A stretch of 37,603 nucleotides of DNA from Desulfobacula sp. (GTDB lineage Bacteria > Desulfobacterota > Desulfobacteria > Desulfobacterales > Desulfobacteraceae), in the NCBI RefSeq assembly GCF_030611305.1, contig NZ_JAUWQB010000031.1:1-37603 (forward strand), read 5' to 3'. This document shows, one piece after another, positions 15,542 to 24,353 of the stretch; position 1 is the stretch's first letter, and every line of letters begins with the position of its first letter. Made by a program: the position numbers and the translations under genes. Under the pieces are notes generated by a model, which saw only the letters and a program-made list of their open reading frames with translations, searched no databases and had not been told where the DNA came from.

Positions 15542-16839
15542 ATCTGTTTTAAATCATTATAATTATTCAGTTCAGGATCATCCAATACCTTTTCAAACAG
15601 CATCTGCTTAATCTTACCAATATCAGGACCGGGCACAACGCCTGTGAGCTGAATAATATCATTCCCGGTGATCTCAAGACGGTTCATCTGAAAAGCGGAT
15701 CGTTCCGCCATCTCAAGGAACAGTTTTTTAAGCCGGATGCGGATTTCAGAAATAGTATAGGGTCTTTTAGCCAAATTTCCTTTTTTGTCTGCGATCCTCA
15801 TTCTCATGAAATCCCGGTAATCAAGTCCGTGTTTATCCAGCACTGCCAGCAGCCTTCTGGCTGCTTTCGGCGTTGTCTGATCGGTCAACGGCCTCATGTG
15901 AGTTTTAATCAAAGACGTGATATAGGTGATATCCTTAGCAGAAAATCTTAATGTGGTAAGATCATGAACTATGGGCCGGGTATGATTCTCATGCCCTGCA
16001 AATGTCAACTTGCCCTCATTTGTTTTTGCGGCATCAAATTTTCCTGCATCATGTAAGAATCCTGCAAGCCTTAAAATTGGAAAACGGGGCGATAAAGCAT
16101 CACCCACCAGCATGCTGTGGTCAAATACAGTCTCGCCATGATGAGGACCGCCGTCAAGGCCACGGCACCGATCAAGGCTTGGAAAAATTTTAACCAACAG
16201 CCCTGTCTTTTTTAATGCCTTGAAAAACAGGGAAGGCCTTTCCAAACCAAGTGCTTTCATAACTTCATGATGGATTCTCTCTTTGGCAACAGATCTATCC
16301 AGCAGATCCTTATTCCCAAGGATAACCTCAAGGGAAGATAAGGAAAGCGGCCCGTCTATCATGGCCACAAACCGGCAGGCCCGGATCATTCTGACGGGGT
16401 CTTCATGGATTCTTTTTTCAGGGTCCCTTGTAAATCTGATAATCGCATCTTCAAGGTCTTTTTTTCCATTAAAGGGATCAATGATCTTTTTTGTGATGGA
16501 ATCATAGGCCATTGCATTAATGGTAAAATCTCTTTTGGCCAGATCTGATTCAGGAAAATCAGAAATATCAAATGCCGACCGCCCGGAAGAAATCTCAACA
16601 CCATCCACAATACAAACAGGAAAAGATTTTCCAACTGTTTTAACTTTTTGCCCCAAAAAAAGGGATTGTATCTCTTTTATGGATGCATTAGTCAGGATAT
16701 CAAAATCATCCGGCGTTCTTTGCAATATGATATCCCTGACAGCACCCCCTACTATATAGGCCTGGAATCCATTTTTCTTAAACCTGTCTAAAATAAACCG
16801 GATGGTCTCTTTACTCTTTTGATGAATCAAGATCCCCAC
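15514..16839 (-). CDS. CCA-adding tRNA nucleotidyltransferase / poly(A) polymerase family with HD domain
   Basis: A 441-residue class II nucleotidyltransferase. The catalytic head has GGAVRD at 31-36 and the metal-binding DFD at 45-47 ('RTPDDFDILTNA'). The template region 'RDFTINAMAYDS' and 'EDPVRMIRACRF' follows, and the C-terminal part has an HD-type motif ('FLHDAGKFDA'). The family either repairs the 3' CCA of tRNA or adds poly(A) tails; sequence alone does not decide, and CCA-addition/repair is the cautious reading. A GTG at 16839 is used as start inside the end of ubiX (13-bp overlap); TTG at 16830 is an alternative. Lies between ubiX and the MFS gene. Confidence 0.92.
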   Translation of the reverse strand: MGILIHQKSKETIRFILDRFKKNGFQAYIVGGAVRDIILQRTPDDFDILTNASIKEIQSLFLGQKVKTVGKSFPVCIVDGVEISSGRSAFDISDFPESDLAKRDFTINAMAYDSITKKIIDPFNGKKDLEDAIIRFTRDPEKRIHEDPVRMIRACRFVAMIDGPLSLSSLEVILGNKDLLDRSVAKERIHHEVMKALGLERPSLFFKALKKTGLLVKIFPSLDRCRGLDGGPHHGETVFDHSMLVGDALSPRFPILRLAGFLHDAGKFDAAKTNEGKLTFAGHENHTRPIVHDLTTLRFSAKDITYITSLIKTHMRPLTDQTTPKAARRLLAVLDKHGLDYRDFMRMRIADKKGNLAKRPYTISEIRIRLKKLFLEMAERSAFQMNRLEITGNDIIQLTGVVPGPDIGKIKQMLFEKVLDDPELNNYNDLKQICRSLKIRK

Positions 16840-17429
16840 CTTGATGAAAGTTCATGGGCAATTTCAAGGTGGTCAAGAATTCTTGCGACAATAGTATCTA
16901 CCAGGTTTTCAATGGTCTTGGGAAACGTATAAAACGAGGGGCTGGGCGGCAGGATCACAGCACCGGCACGGCTTGCCCTTGTCATATTTTCAAGATGTAT
17001 CAGGTTATAGGGGGTTTCTCTTGGAACAAGAATCAAAGGCCGCTTCTCTTTTAAACTGACATCAGCCGACCGTGTGACCAGATTGTCTGCAAACCCGGAA
17101 GCGATCCCTGCAAGGGTCTTCATGGAACAAGGGACAACCACCATGCCGGAATGAACAAACGAGCCGCTGGCCGGTGCTTTCGATATCTCATCCTGAAAAA
17201 ATATTTCGAGATCGGTTTCCTGTTTTAGTTCAACTCCACAGGAAATCAAAAAATCTTTAAAAGAATCTTCTTTTTTATACCCCATCTCATGTTCAAGAAC
17301 GCTCACGCCTGAGTCTGACAGGATTACCATTACACGGGTCTTTGCTTCCAAAAGGGCCTTGATCAGCCTAACCCCATAGATGGACCCGGAAGCGCCGCTG
17401 ATGGCTACAATAACCGTCTTATTTTTCAT
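16827..17429 (-). CDS. ubiX: flavin prenyltransferase UbiX
   Basis: A 200-residue UbiX/Pad1 family protein that makes prenylated FMN, the cofactor of UbiD-type decarboxylases. Signatures: 'AISGASGSIYGVRLIKALLE' at the N-terminus, the internal 'VVPCSMKTLAGIASGFADNLVTRSADVSLKEKRPLILVPRETP', shown here only by its ends VVPCSMKTLAG and LVPRETP, and 'GAVILPPSPSFY'. Its ATG overlaps the ubiA stop (ATGA). In an anaerobe lacking ubiquinone the likely client is the UbiD-like decarboxylase of futalosine-pathway menaquinone synthesis, though aromatic-acid decarboxylases are possible. Confidence 0.95.
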   Translation of the reverse strand: MKNKTVIVAISGASGSIYGVRLIKALLEAKTRVMVILSDSGVSVLEHEMGYKKEDSFKDFLISCGVELKQETDLEIFFQDEISKAPASGSFVHSGMVVVPCSMKTLAGIASGFADNLVTRSADVSLKEKRPLILVPRETPYNLIHLENMTRASRAGAVILPPSPSFYTFPKTIENLVDTIVARILDHLEIAHELSSRWGS

Positions 17430-18292
17430 TTTAAAAAGCCCTGTGTCAGTACCCCGATAAAAAGGAGAATCGAAATCACTGAATTTATATGGAAAAACGC
17501 TATATTAATATGCGTTAAGTTATCGGATTTAACAAGCTTATGCTCTGCAATCAGAAGGAGACCAATGATCCCTAAAAACAATAAAAAAACCGGGTGCATA
17601 CCAAAGGTTGCGTATGTGGCCAAAAGAAAAACAAAGGTACAACCATGAAGCACGGAAGAGATGCGCATGGCTTTTTCCGGGCCAATTTTTGACGGCAGGG
17701 AAAAAAGCCCTTCCTTTTTGTCAAAATCAATGTCCTGGCAGGAATAAAGAATATCAAACCCGGTAATATAGGTCAAAAGGCCAAGGCTAAGGAAAACGAT
17801 GCTCCACGACAGGGTCCCGGCAATCGCCACCCAGGCCCCCACAGGTGCAAGGCAGATGGCAAATCCAAGATAAAGATGACAATATTTTGTAAACCGCTTG
17901 GTATAGGAATAAAACAATAGAAAAAACAAGGCGGGAAAGGAAAGCAGTAAACAAAGGCGTGACAGCATGCCTGCGGAGAAAATGAATACCAGAGATGAGA
18001 GTACGACAAAAAGAAAAGATTCTTTTTTTGACAACAGCCCTGAAGGAATTTCCCTTATCGCTGTCCTCTTATTTTTAAGATCAATATCCGCATCCACAAT
18101 CCTGTTAAATCCCATGGCAGCAGACCTTGCCCCCACCATAGCCAGGAGAATCCAGATAAAATCCCAGGCTGAAGGCGAATGATTCTCCCAGGCCATCGCT
18201 ACAGCAGACAGCGCAAAGGGAAGCGCAAAAATTGTATGGGGAAATTTAATCATTCTCCCGTAAATCAGTATTTTATTTTTAATATATTCCAT
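17426..18292 (-). CDS. UbiA-family prenyltransferase, probably menaquinone synthesis (MqnP-like)
   Basis: About 288 residues with eight or nine membrane helices. The two Mg-diphosphate motifs are 'NRIVDADIDLKNKRT' (near residue 63-77 of the ATG form) and 'YSCQDIDFDKKEG' in the second half. The family transfers a polyprenyl chain to an aromatic ring in the membrane. The 'IKFPHTIFALPFAL' opening is usual for the branch found next to UbiX in bacteria using the futalosine route. A GTG at 18307 would add five residues; ATG 18292 fits relatives better. It overlaps amrS upstream and ubiX downstream, so tight coupling is likely. Confidence 0.92.
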   Translation of the reverse strand: MEYIKNKILIYGRMIKFPHTIFALPFALSAVAMAWENHSPSAWDFIWILLAMVGARSAAMGFNRIVDADIDLKNKRTAIREIPSGLLSKKESFLFVVLSSLVFIFSAGMLSRLCLLLSFPALFFLLFYSYTKRFTKYCHLYLGFAICLAPVGAWVAIAGTLSWSIVFLSLGLLTYITGFDILYSCQDIDFDKKEGLFSLPSKIGPEKAMRISSVLHGCTFVFLLATYATFGMHPVFLLFLGIIGLLLIAEHKLVKSDNLTHINIAFFHINSVISILLFIGVLTQGFLK

Positions 18293-19289
18293 AGGCAGTT
18301 GTGTCACATTGAGGGCATTTTCCTTGTTTCTGCAAAAAACTTTCTATCTGATAAGCATATCGTTTCACTAAAAGTTCGTTGCAGGAATGGCAATAGGTAT
18401 TTTCAGACGACTGACCTGACACATTTCCAATATAGACGTATCTAAGACCCGCAGCTTTACCTGCCTCATATGCCTTTTCCAATGCTAAAACAGGGGTGGC
18501 TGGTCTGTCCATCATGTTATAGCAGGGATGAAATCTTGAAATATGCCAGGGTGTTTCCTGACCCAAATCATTGGCAATATAGTCTGCCATTGCACAAATT
18601 TCATTTTCATCATCATTCAAGCCGGGGATGAGAAGAGTAGTTATTTCCACCAGGATTCCCAACTCCTTCATATAGCTGATATTTTCTTTAACCGGTTCAA
18701 GCCTTGCCTTGCAATAAGTCTGGTAAAACCTGTCATTAAATGCCTTTAGATCCACATTAGCCGCATCAAGATAGGGGGAAACCATTTCAAGAGCTCTTGT
18801 GCTCATATAACCATTGGTGACAAAAATATTTAACAGGCCCTGATTTTTAGCAAGCCTGGCCGTCTCAAAGGCCAGTTCAAAAAAAACAGTAGGTTCTGTA
18901 TACGTATATGAGATGCTGTCGCAACCTGTTTTTATGGCTTCTTTGACAATGGCTTCAGGAAAAAAATCTCTTCCCTGGATCAGACCATCGTAATCCGACG
19001 GCATCTGGGCAATATTGGAATTCTGGCAAAAAGCGCATTTAAAATTACATCCCACTGTGGCAATGGAATAAGAATATGACCCCGGTTTTAAATGGAAAAC
19101 AGGCTTTTTCTCTATGGGATCAACGCTGGTTGAAATCACTTTTGGATATACCAGAGACATAAGCCTGCCGCCTTTATTTTCGCGAACCCCGCAGATGCCT
19201 CTTTTCCCGTCTTTGATTAGACAAAAATGACGGCAGATATGACATTTTACTCTTTTTTTATCCAATTTTTCATAGATCAGGGTTTCCAT
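18279..19289 (-). CDS. AmrS-like radical SAM protein (AmmeMemoRadiSam type)
   Basis: A 336-residue radical SAM protein. It has an N-terminal cysteine cluster (C16, C19, C23, C33 in 'CHICRHFC' and 'GICGV'), the core 4Fe-4S motif C81-x3-C85-x2-C88 in 'GCNFKCAFCQN', and 'TYTEPTVFFE', as in pyruvate-formate-lyase-activase-like proteins called AmrS. The C-terminal end has two CxxC pairs ('YCHSC', 'KCPQC') forming a probable metal-binding ribbon. The MEMO1 and AMMECR1 partners usually linked with this family are absent here. It sits two bp after a methyltransferase and overlaps ubiA. The substrate is unknown. Confidence 0.88.
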   Translation of the reverse strand: METLIYEKLDKKRVKCHICRHFCLIKDGKRGICGVRENKGGRLMSLVYPKVISTSVDPIEKKPVFHLKPGSYSYSIATVGCNFKCAFCQNSNIAQMPSDYDGLIQGRDFFPEAIVKEAIKTGCDSISYTYTEPTVFFELAFETARLAKNQGLLNIFVTNGYMSTRALEMVSPYLDAANVDLKAFNDRFYQTYCKARLEPVKENISYMKELGILVEITTLLIPGLNDDENEICAMADYIANDLGQETPWHISRFHPCYNMMDRPATPVLALEKAYEAGKAAGLRYVYIGNVSGQSSENTYCHSCNELLVKRYAYQIESFLQKQGKCPQCDTTAYGIY

Positions 19290-19291
19290 GT

Positions 19292-20059
19292 TTATGGTCT
19301 CATTCGTGTGGCCAGTCCTGTCGCAGGGCTATAGGCTTTTGGCTTTTTTATCTTCAGCATCAGGGGCTGGGTCCTGAATTTTGGCACCGGCTTAATCCTC
19401 ATGCCAATGAGAGTTCCAAAAAATGATTTTTGAACGATTTTAGTATTTTCAACAAAAGCGGCTATCTGTCCGTAGGTAAAAGGAAATTGCAAGGTTGTCT
19501 TCCATCTTACAGGAACATTTCCAAGAATGGCAAACAAAATCTGTTTGAGCTCCCAGATGCTGAAAAAATGAGCGTGGGCATAAATATTGGGCACAAAAAA
19601 ACTTTTAAACCGGCGGATCATGTTTAATGGTGCATATCGGTTCAGGACACAGAGGACAACCGTATCCTTTGCAACCCTGCAGGCTTCTTCAATGGCTTTG
19701 GCAGGTCTGTCCGTAAATTCAAGGCTTGTGAAAAAAAAAGCACAATCAAATGCATTGTCATCAAATGGGAGATCCTCAGCCACACCCCGGTGAAGATCCA
19801 CCTGATTTCCAAGCCTGTTTGATGCCCGGTCCAGCATATATGGAGAAGGGTCCAACCCGGTCAGATTTAATCCCTTATCCAGTAATGGTTCCAGGCTGAT
19901 ACCAGTGCCGCAGCCGATATCAAGAATTCGCTGTCCTTTTTCAGGGGACAAAAAATCCATCATCAATTTGATTTCAAGATCCAGGCAATACTTATTTTTG
20001 GCCTGGTCAAACCAGGCATCATATGATCCTGCCTCTTTAAAATCAAATACATACCCCAT
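19292..20059 (-). CDS. class I SAM-dependent methyltransferase
   Basis: A 255-residue Rossmann-type methyltransferase. Motif I is 'ILDIGCGTG' (residues 45-53), then 'LTGLDPSPYMLDRA' for the acidic SAM-ribose residue, and 'AFDCAFFFTSLEFTDRPAKAI', shown in part, for motif IV. It resembles Methyltransf_11/UbiE-like enzymes acting on small molecules. Position two bp before amrS and 15 bp after cooC implies a shared transcript. A quinone-ring methyltransferase is tempting because ubiA and ubiX follow, but the protein does not show the MenG/UbiE-specific motifs clearly, so the substrate is left open. Confidence 0.85.
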   Translation of the reverse strand: MGYVFDFKEAGSYDAWFDQAKNKYCLDLEIKLMMDFLSPEKGQRILDIGCGTGISLEPLLDKGLNLTGLDPSPYMLDRASNRLGNQVDLHRGVAEDLPFDDNAFDCAFFFTSLEFTDRPAKAIEEACRVAKDTVVLCVLNRYAPLNMIRRFKSFFVPNIYAHAHFFSIWELKQILFAILGNVPVRWKTTLQFPFTYGQIAAFVENTKIVQKSFFGTLIGMRIKPVPKFRTQPLMLKIKKPKAYSPATGLATRMRP

Positions 20060-20074
20060 AATTAATCCATCAAC

Positions 20075-20839
20075 TTAATCAATAATTTCTTTGACCTTTT
20101 CCATCATTTCCTTGATGGCGACAACTGCCGGAGAGTCATCTTCCAGTTCAAGAAGCGACCGCCTTTCCATATCAAACTCAAGAAGGTTCTTGTCATCCGG
20201 TATGGTGCAGAGGATGGGGACACCAATGGTTTCGGCCTCATCCAGGAATGCTTTGTTCAATGTTTCAGGTGCCCGGTTAACAATCAGACCCTTATGTTTT
20301 ACATCCAGTTTAAGATCATCCAGCATTTCATTGATTCTTCCAACAGCTCGAAGCCCCCTTAAGGCATAGTCGGTAACCATTATCAGAATATCCACCTTAC
20401 CACTGGTTCTGCGGCTTAAATGCTCCATCCCGGCTTCATTATCCACAAGAAGATATTTATAATTGCCTTCCAGTTCGTCGGCAAACCGGTTAAGAATATT
20501 ATTGACCATGCAATAACATCCCTGGCCTTCCTGACGGCCCATGACCAGAAGATCAAAGGCAGGCTGCTCAATCAACACCTGGTTCATGAGCATTTCAAGA
20601 TATAATATTTTATCCATGCCTGAGGGGACACCCTGTGGATCTTTCATAAAATTTTCACGGATGTCACCCACTGTTTTTTCAATATTCAATCCAAGGGTTT
20701 CACCCAGGTTGCTGTTCGGATCCGCATCAATTGCAAGAAGGGGATCATTCTGATGTTTTGTAAAATATCGGGTCAAAAGTGCCGAAACTGTTGTTTTTCC
20801 AACTCCACCCTTGCCAGCCATTGCGATTACTTTGCTCAT
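20075..20839 (-). CDS. cooC: CooC/AcsF-like nickel-insertion ATPase for carbon monoxide dehydrogenase
   Basis: A 254-residue deviant-Walker P-loop ATPase of the MinD/CooC group. P-loop GKGGVGKTT at residues 9-17 and the CxC pair C108/C110 ('GCYCMVNN'), diagnostic for CooC, bind nucleotide and Ni/Zn at the dimer interface. Such proteins load nickel into CO dehydrogenase/acetyl-CoA synthase of the Wood-Ljungdahl pathway, used by many Desulfobacteraceae for complete oxidation. A GTG at 20845 is possible, but GGAG lies five bases before ATG 20839. No CODH gene is in the window. It is the first gene of the seven-gene run. Confidence 0.92.
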   Translation of the reverse strand: MSKVIAMAGKGGVGKTTVSALLTRYFTKHQNDPLLAIDADPNSNLGETLGLNIEKTVGDIRENFMKDPQGVPSGMDKILYLEMLMNQVLIEQPAFDLLVMGRQEGQGCYCMVNNILNRFADELEGNYKYLLVDNEAGMEHLSRRTSGKVDILIMVTDYALRGLRAVGRINEMLDDLKLDVKHKGLIVNRAPETLNKAFLDEAETIGVPILCTIPDDKNLLEFDMERRSLLELEDDSPAVVAIKEMMEKVKEIID

Positions 20840-20925
20840 ATTCACTCCAAACGTCTATATTAAATTCATGTTTCAATAACATAACGCAATCTTTTAAAAA
20901 AGCAAACAATCAAAGATACAGTCAT

Positions 20926-23313
20926 TTATTTTGCATATTGCATGGACAGCTCATGATATTTCTTTAGCGTTTCCTGAACTTTTCCAAAGACTGTATCTTC
21001 CGGATAACGAGAGTTTAAATCAGGCTCACCTGCCTTGACACCGGTAAGAACTTTGATCCCCTCTTCAATGGTTCTGACCTTGTAAAGATGAAATAATTTT
21101 TGCTCGATAGCTTGAACGACATCTTTTCTTAAAACAAGATTTTTTACATTTGAAAATGGAATCATGACTCCCTGGCTTTTAGTGAGTCCTTTTTTTACAC
21201 AGATATCATAGAATCCTTCTATCTTTTCATTCACGCCGCCAATGGCCTGAATTTCACCCTTTTGATTCACAGACCCTGTCACGGCGATTTCCTGGCAGAT
21301 AGGAATGCCACACAGACTGGAAAGGACTGCATACAACTCCGTAGAAGAGGCGCTGTCACCGTCAACACCATCGTAACTTTGTTCAAATGTAATACTGATA
21401 CTCACACTTAAGGGATAATTTTGAGCGAACATTCTGCCAAGATAGCCGGAGATGATCATCACCCCTTTATCATGGGTCTGACCCGAAAGATCAGACTCAT
21501 GTTCAACATTGATGATTCCGGGGGTTCCCATATAGGATTCTGCTGTAATCCTTGTGGGTCTTCCAAAGGCAATTTCACCCATATCATAGACAGCAAGCGC
21601 ATTTACCTGGCCTGTTACCTTTCCTTTCACATCGATCAGAACCGTCTGATCATCAAATTGCTCCGATACTTTTTCTTCGTAAAGATTATGCCGGAACCTG
21701 TGTTGATTGACCGCCTGAATCACATATTCTTGCGAAATCACAAGAGCATCTTCTTTTTTCGCCCAATAATCCGCTTCTTTCAATATCCCGAGGATCTGAC
21801 CAAATCTGAGGGAGAGTTTTTTCTGATTAGAGACTATCCTGTTCCCATATCCAATCACAGCCCACACACCATCCGGGGTAAAACTTAACAGGTTTTCTTT
21901 TTTACAGACACGGGCAATAAACCTGGCATAATTGTAACCATTCTCATCTGTCAGTTCTGCTTCATAATCAAAATCCGCCCTGACCTTAAATATTTTGTTA
22001 AATTTGGAATCCGCACTCTGTAAAATCCTGAAAGGCTCATACCCGCCAACAAGAATCACCTTAACATTCAATGGTATGGGAGCCGGTTTTAATGAGGGCA
22101 TGCTGTAATCTGCCTGGCCGGGCGTATCTTCAATCTGAAGCATTGAGCCCTGTAGTGTTCTTTTTAAAGATTCCCACACCGGGAGATTCATTAAAAGCGG
22201 TTCAATATTAATGACCAGATAGCCCTTATTGGCCTTCAACAGGGAACCGGCCTGAACCATTGTAAAATCCGTCTCAAATGATCCCATAACCGGTTTTTTT
22301 TCAATTTTTCCAAAAAGATTATGAAAACTTGGGTTTGATTCAAATATGACGGGTGCTCCTTTTTCCTGTCTTCGATCCACCAGTACATTAACCTGATATC
22401 TTTTCACAAGAGATCCTGCCATTTCCAAAAATTTCTTGCCTTCTGCATCCTTTGATCCTTTAACCCCAAGGAATGTAGCAATATTATCAATAATATCTTC
22501 CTTGACATTTTTCAGATATATTTGAATATCTTTGCAATCCCTGAAATAATATCTTACAGGATCAATCTGCTCTGAAATAAGCTGCTCTGTTTTTGAAGCC
22601 ACAAGCGCCTTTAATACGGCTTTCATTTCCTCCCCGAGTTTATTTATTTCAAGAAGGGATTCATCAAGCATCTCTTCTATCTGAACCCTATTTTCATCCA
22701 TCTCTTGACGGGTTGCCTCATCCAGGGACTGGTATGCTTCCTGGGATACAGGCTGCCCATCACTGACCGGAACAACCTGATAACCTTCTTCTGTACTTAT
22801 AATTGAAAAACCTGTACTTTCAGCAAGCTGTTCAACATCGTCGGATAACTCTTTTTGCCTGCTTGAAGTTTCTTTATAAATAATATTTTGTTCTTCCAGA
22901 AAAGAGGGTATTTCAAAGAATCCGGGTATCTCTGTCTTTATCACTTCGATAAACTGAATCATGCTTCTGCTGAAATAGACTGCTGATCCTGCCGGCATTT
23001 CAATTACAACCGGGCAATACTCATCGTCAAAATTATTGACCAGACAAAGATCTTCCGAGGTTTCATAGTTTTTGGCATGTTCAACAAGAAGTTTTCTGAT
23101 AATGGTCGATTTGCCGGTGCCTTCCAGGCCTGTAACAAAAATATTATACTCCGAACCCTTCATGTTCAATCCAAAATCAATGGCTTCAACAGCCCGTTTT
23201 TGACCGATAATGCTGTCTAAAGGATCCAGTTCAGATGTATCCTTAAAATCAAACAGACCGGAAGGATATTTTTTACTCAACTCTTTTATAGACACCTTAA
23301 ATCTTTGCCCCAT
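20926..23313 (-). CDS. Lon-family ATP-dependent protease (AAA_32/LonC-B type)
   Basis: About 795 residues. An N-terminal ATPase-like part contains Walker A 'GLEGTGKST' and 'LVNNFDD', a long middle insert rich in charged helices, then 'GNRIVSNQKKLSLRFG' and a C-terminal Lon protease domain. The catalytic dyad is S654 ('DGDSAS') and K697 ('GGVNEKIEG'), 43 residues apart as in E. coli Lon (S679/K722). This is the heat-shock/Lon-B-like group with a substituted AAA module, not classical LonA. A TTG at 23346 gives an 11-residue longer frame, but GAGGAGG six bases before ATG 23313 decides the start. It follows the thioesterase gene by 29 bp. Confidence 0.92.
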   Translation of the reverse strand: MGQRFKVSIKELSKKYPSGLFDFKDTSELDPLDSIIGQKRAVEAIDFGLNMKGSEYNIFVTGLEGTGKSTIIRKLLVEHAKNYETSEDLCLVNNFDDEYCPVVIEMPAGSAVYFSRSMIQFIEVIKTEIPGFFEIPSFLEEQNIIYKETSSRQKELSDDVEQLAESTGFSIISTEEGYQVVPVSDGQPVSQEAYQSLDEATRQEMDENRVQIEEMLDESLLEINKLGEEMKAVLKALVASKTEQLISEQIDPVRYYFRDCKDIQIYLKNVKEDIIDNIATFLGVKGSKDAEGKKFLEMAGSLVKRYQVNVLVDRRQEKGAPVIFESNPSFHNLFGKIEKKPVMGSFETDFTMVQAGSLLKANKGYLVINIEPLLMNLPVWESLKRTLQGSMLQIEDTPGQADYSMPSLKPAPIPLNVKVILVGGYEPFRILQSADSKFNKIFKVRADFDYEAELTDENGYNYARFIARVCKKENLLSFTPDGVWAVIGYGNRIVSNQKKLSLRFGQILGILKEADYWAKKEDALVISQEYVIQAVNQHRFRHNLYEEKVSEQFDDQTVLIDVKGKVTGQVNALAVYDMGEIAFGRPTRITAESYMGTPGIINVEHESDLSGQTHDKGVMIISGYLGRMFAQNYPLSVSISITFEQSYDGVDGDSASSTELYAVLSSLCGIPICQEIAVTGSVNQKGEIQAIGGVNEKIEGFYDICVKKGLTKSQGVMIPFSNVKNLVLRKDVVQAIEQKLFHLYKVRTIEEGIKVLTGVKAGEPDLNSRYPEDTVFGKVQETLKKYHELSMQYAK

Positions 23314-23342
23314 TTCTGCCTCCTCTGCTATATTTCTTAGTC

Positions 23343-24074
23343 TCAATCCATGGGAATTATATGGGCGTCAGCATATAATGTCGAATCATCAAATATATTG
23401 CATTGGTATACACCATTATTCCTGCGCCAGCCTGTTCGAATACTTTCTTTTGCTTTGCCGATTTCACGGGAAAACCTGATTTTAATATTCTTGATCGGCC
23501 TTCCATTTCTGTTTATCGTTTTATGATACAAGGTTTCCAGAAATCCCAGGTATATGGTATTATTCACATGCCCGTTCACATCAAAATCCGAATACCGCAG
23601 ACTGATGTCCGTCTCCTGTTCCGGCTTAATTCTCCCGCAGGTCTTCCAGTCATCAATTTCCTTATCAAACCATTTCTCTTTTTCAATCTCATAAAGCCTG
23701 GAAATTTCACCCGGCACTTTTGAGATCCGCTTTCGTTTGACATCAAAAAAAAGCCAGACGCTTGATCCCCTGGCAATATCCCCCAGAGATGATTGTATAT
23801 GATACTCCCTGAATCCTTTATACCCATTAAACCCTCTTGACCATGTTGTAATTTTAATATCCTCCCCCAGCATGGGGTAACGGAAAAACTCGATTTCCAG
23901 ACGATTTAAAAACCAGACAACACCTTTTTCAAACAACACATCCGGGCCGGCTCCAATCCCTGTTGAATGAAAAACTGCCATTTCCTGAAAAAATCGGGCA
24001 ACAGACTGAACTCTCAATTTAAATTGATGATCTATATCAAAAAAACCTATTTTATGGTGTTTTTCTATCTTCAT
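23343..24074 (-). CDS. acyl-ACP thioesterase-like double hot-dog protein
   Basis: A 243-residue protein of the acyl-ACP thioesterase (FatA/FatB-like) family. Two hot-dog repeats are seen: the first with 'HQFKLRVQSVARFFQEMAV', 'WFLNRLEIEFFRYPMLGE' and 'ITTWSRGFNGYKGFREYHI', the second with 'SLRYSDFDVNGHVNNTIYLG' carrying the catalytic-type D-x-N-x-H-x-N segment. It likely releases free fatty acid from acyl-ACP or acyl-CoA. It is 29 bp upstream of the Lon-family protease gene and may be cotranscribed with it. Chain-length preference cannot be read. Confidence 0.88.
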   Translation of the reverse strand: MKIEKHHKIGFFDIDHQFKLRVQSVARFFQEMAVFHSTGIGAGPDVLFEKGVVWFLNRLEIEFFRYPMLGEDIKITTWSRGFNGYKGFREYHIQSSLGDIARGSSVWLFFDVKRKRISKVPGEISRLYEIEKEKWFDKEIDDWKTCGRIKPEQETDISLRYSDFDVNGHVNNTIYLGFLETLYHKTINRNGRPIKNIKIRFSREIGKAKESIRTGWRRNNGVYQCNIFDDSTLYADAHIIPMD

Positions 24075-24164
24075 TTTTTACCTTTTTTTTTAAAGCAGCA
24101 TAGTTTAAACAATTAATTAAAATTAAAACCGTATAAAATAAAGACTTTTGTGAAAACTATTTGA

Positions 24165-24323
24165 AATATTCAAAAGAATAAATTTGAAGGCCTTGGCAAA
24201 CCGGAGCCACTTAAACACAACTTTTCCGGATATTGGTCAAGAAGGATAAATAACGAGCATCGGATCGTCTATAAAATTGAAAATAACTCCATCCTAATTG
24301 CTCAGCTTAGATATCACTATTAA
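24165..24323 (+). pseudogene. C-terminal remnant of a YoeB-type toxin
   Basis: The plus-strand frame from 24165 to TAA 24321-24323 reads 'EGLGKPEPLKHNFSGYWSRR' followed by 'INNEHRIVYKI' and ends 'LIAQLRYHY'. This is the C-terminal half of YoeB, including the conserved EGxGKPEPLK, YWSRRI and EHRxVY motifs and the terminal catalytic H-Y. The N-terminal third is missing (a stop precedes at 24162-24164) and no YefM antitoxin is found upstream, so it is a decayed toxin-antitoxin locus. The rest of 24075-24353 is AT-rich and holds nothing I recognise. Confidence 0.88.
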
Positions 24324-24353
24324 ATTTGCATACTCCATCTTTTATGGCAAAAT

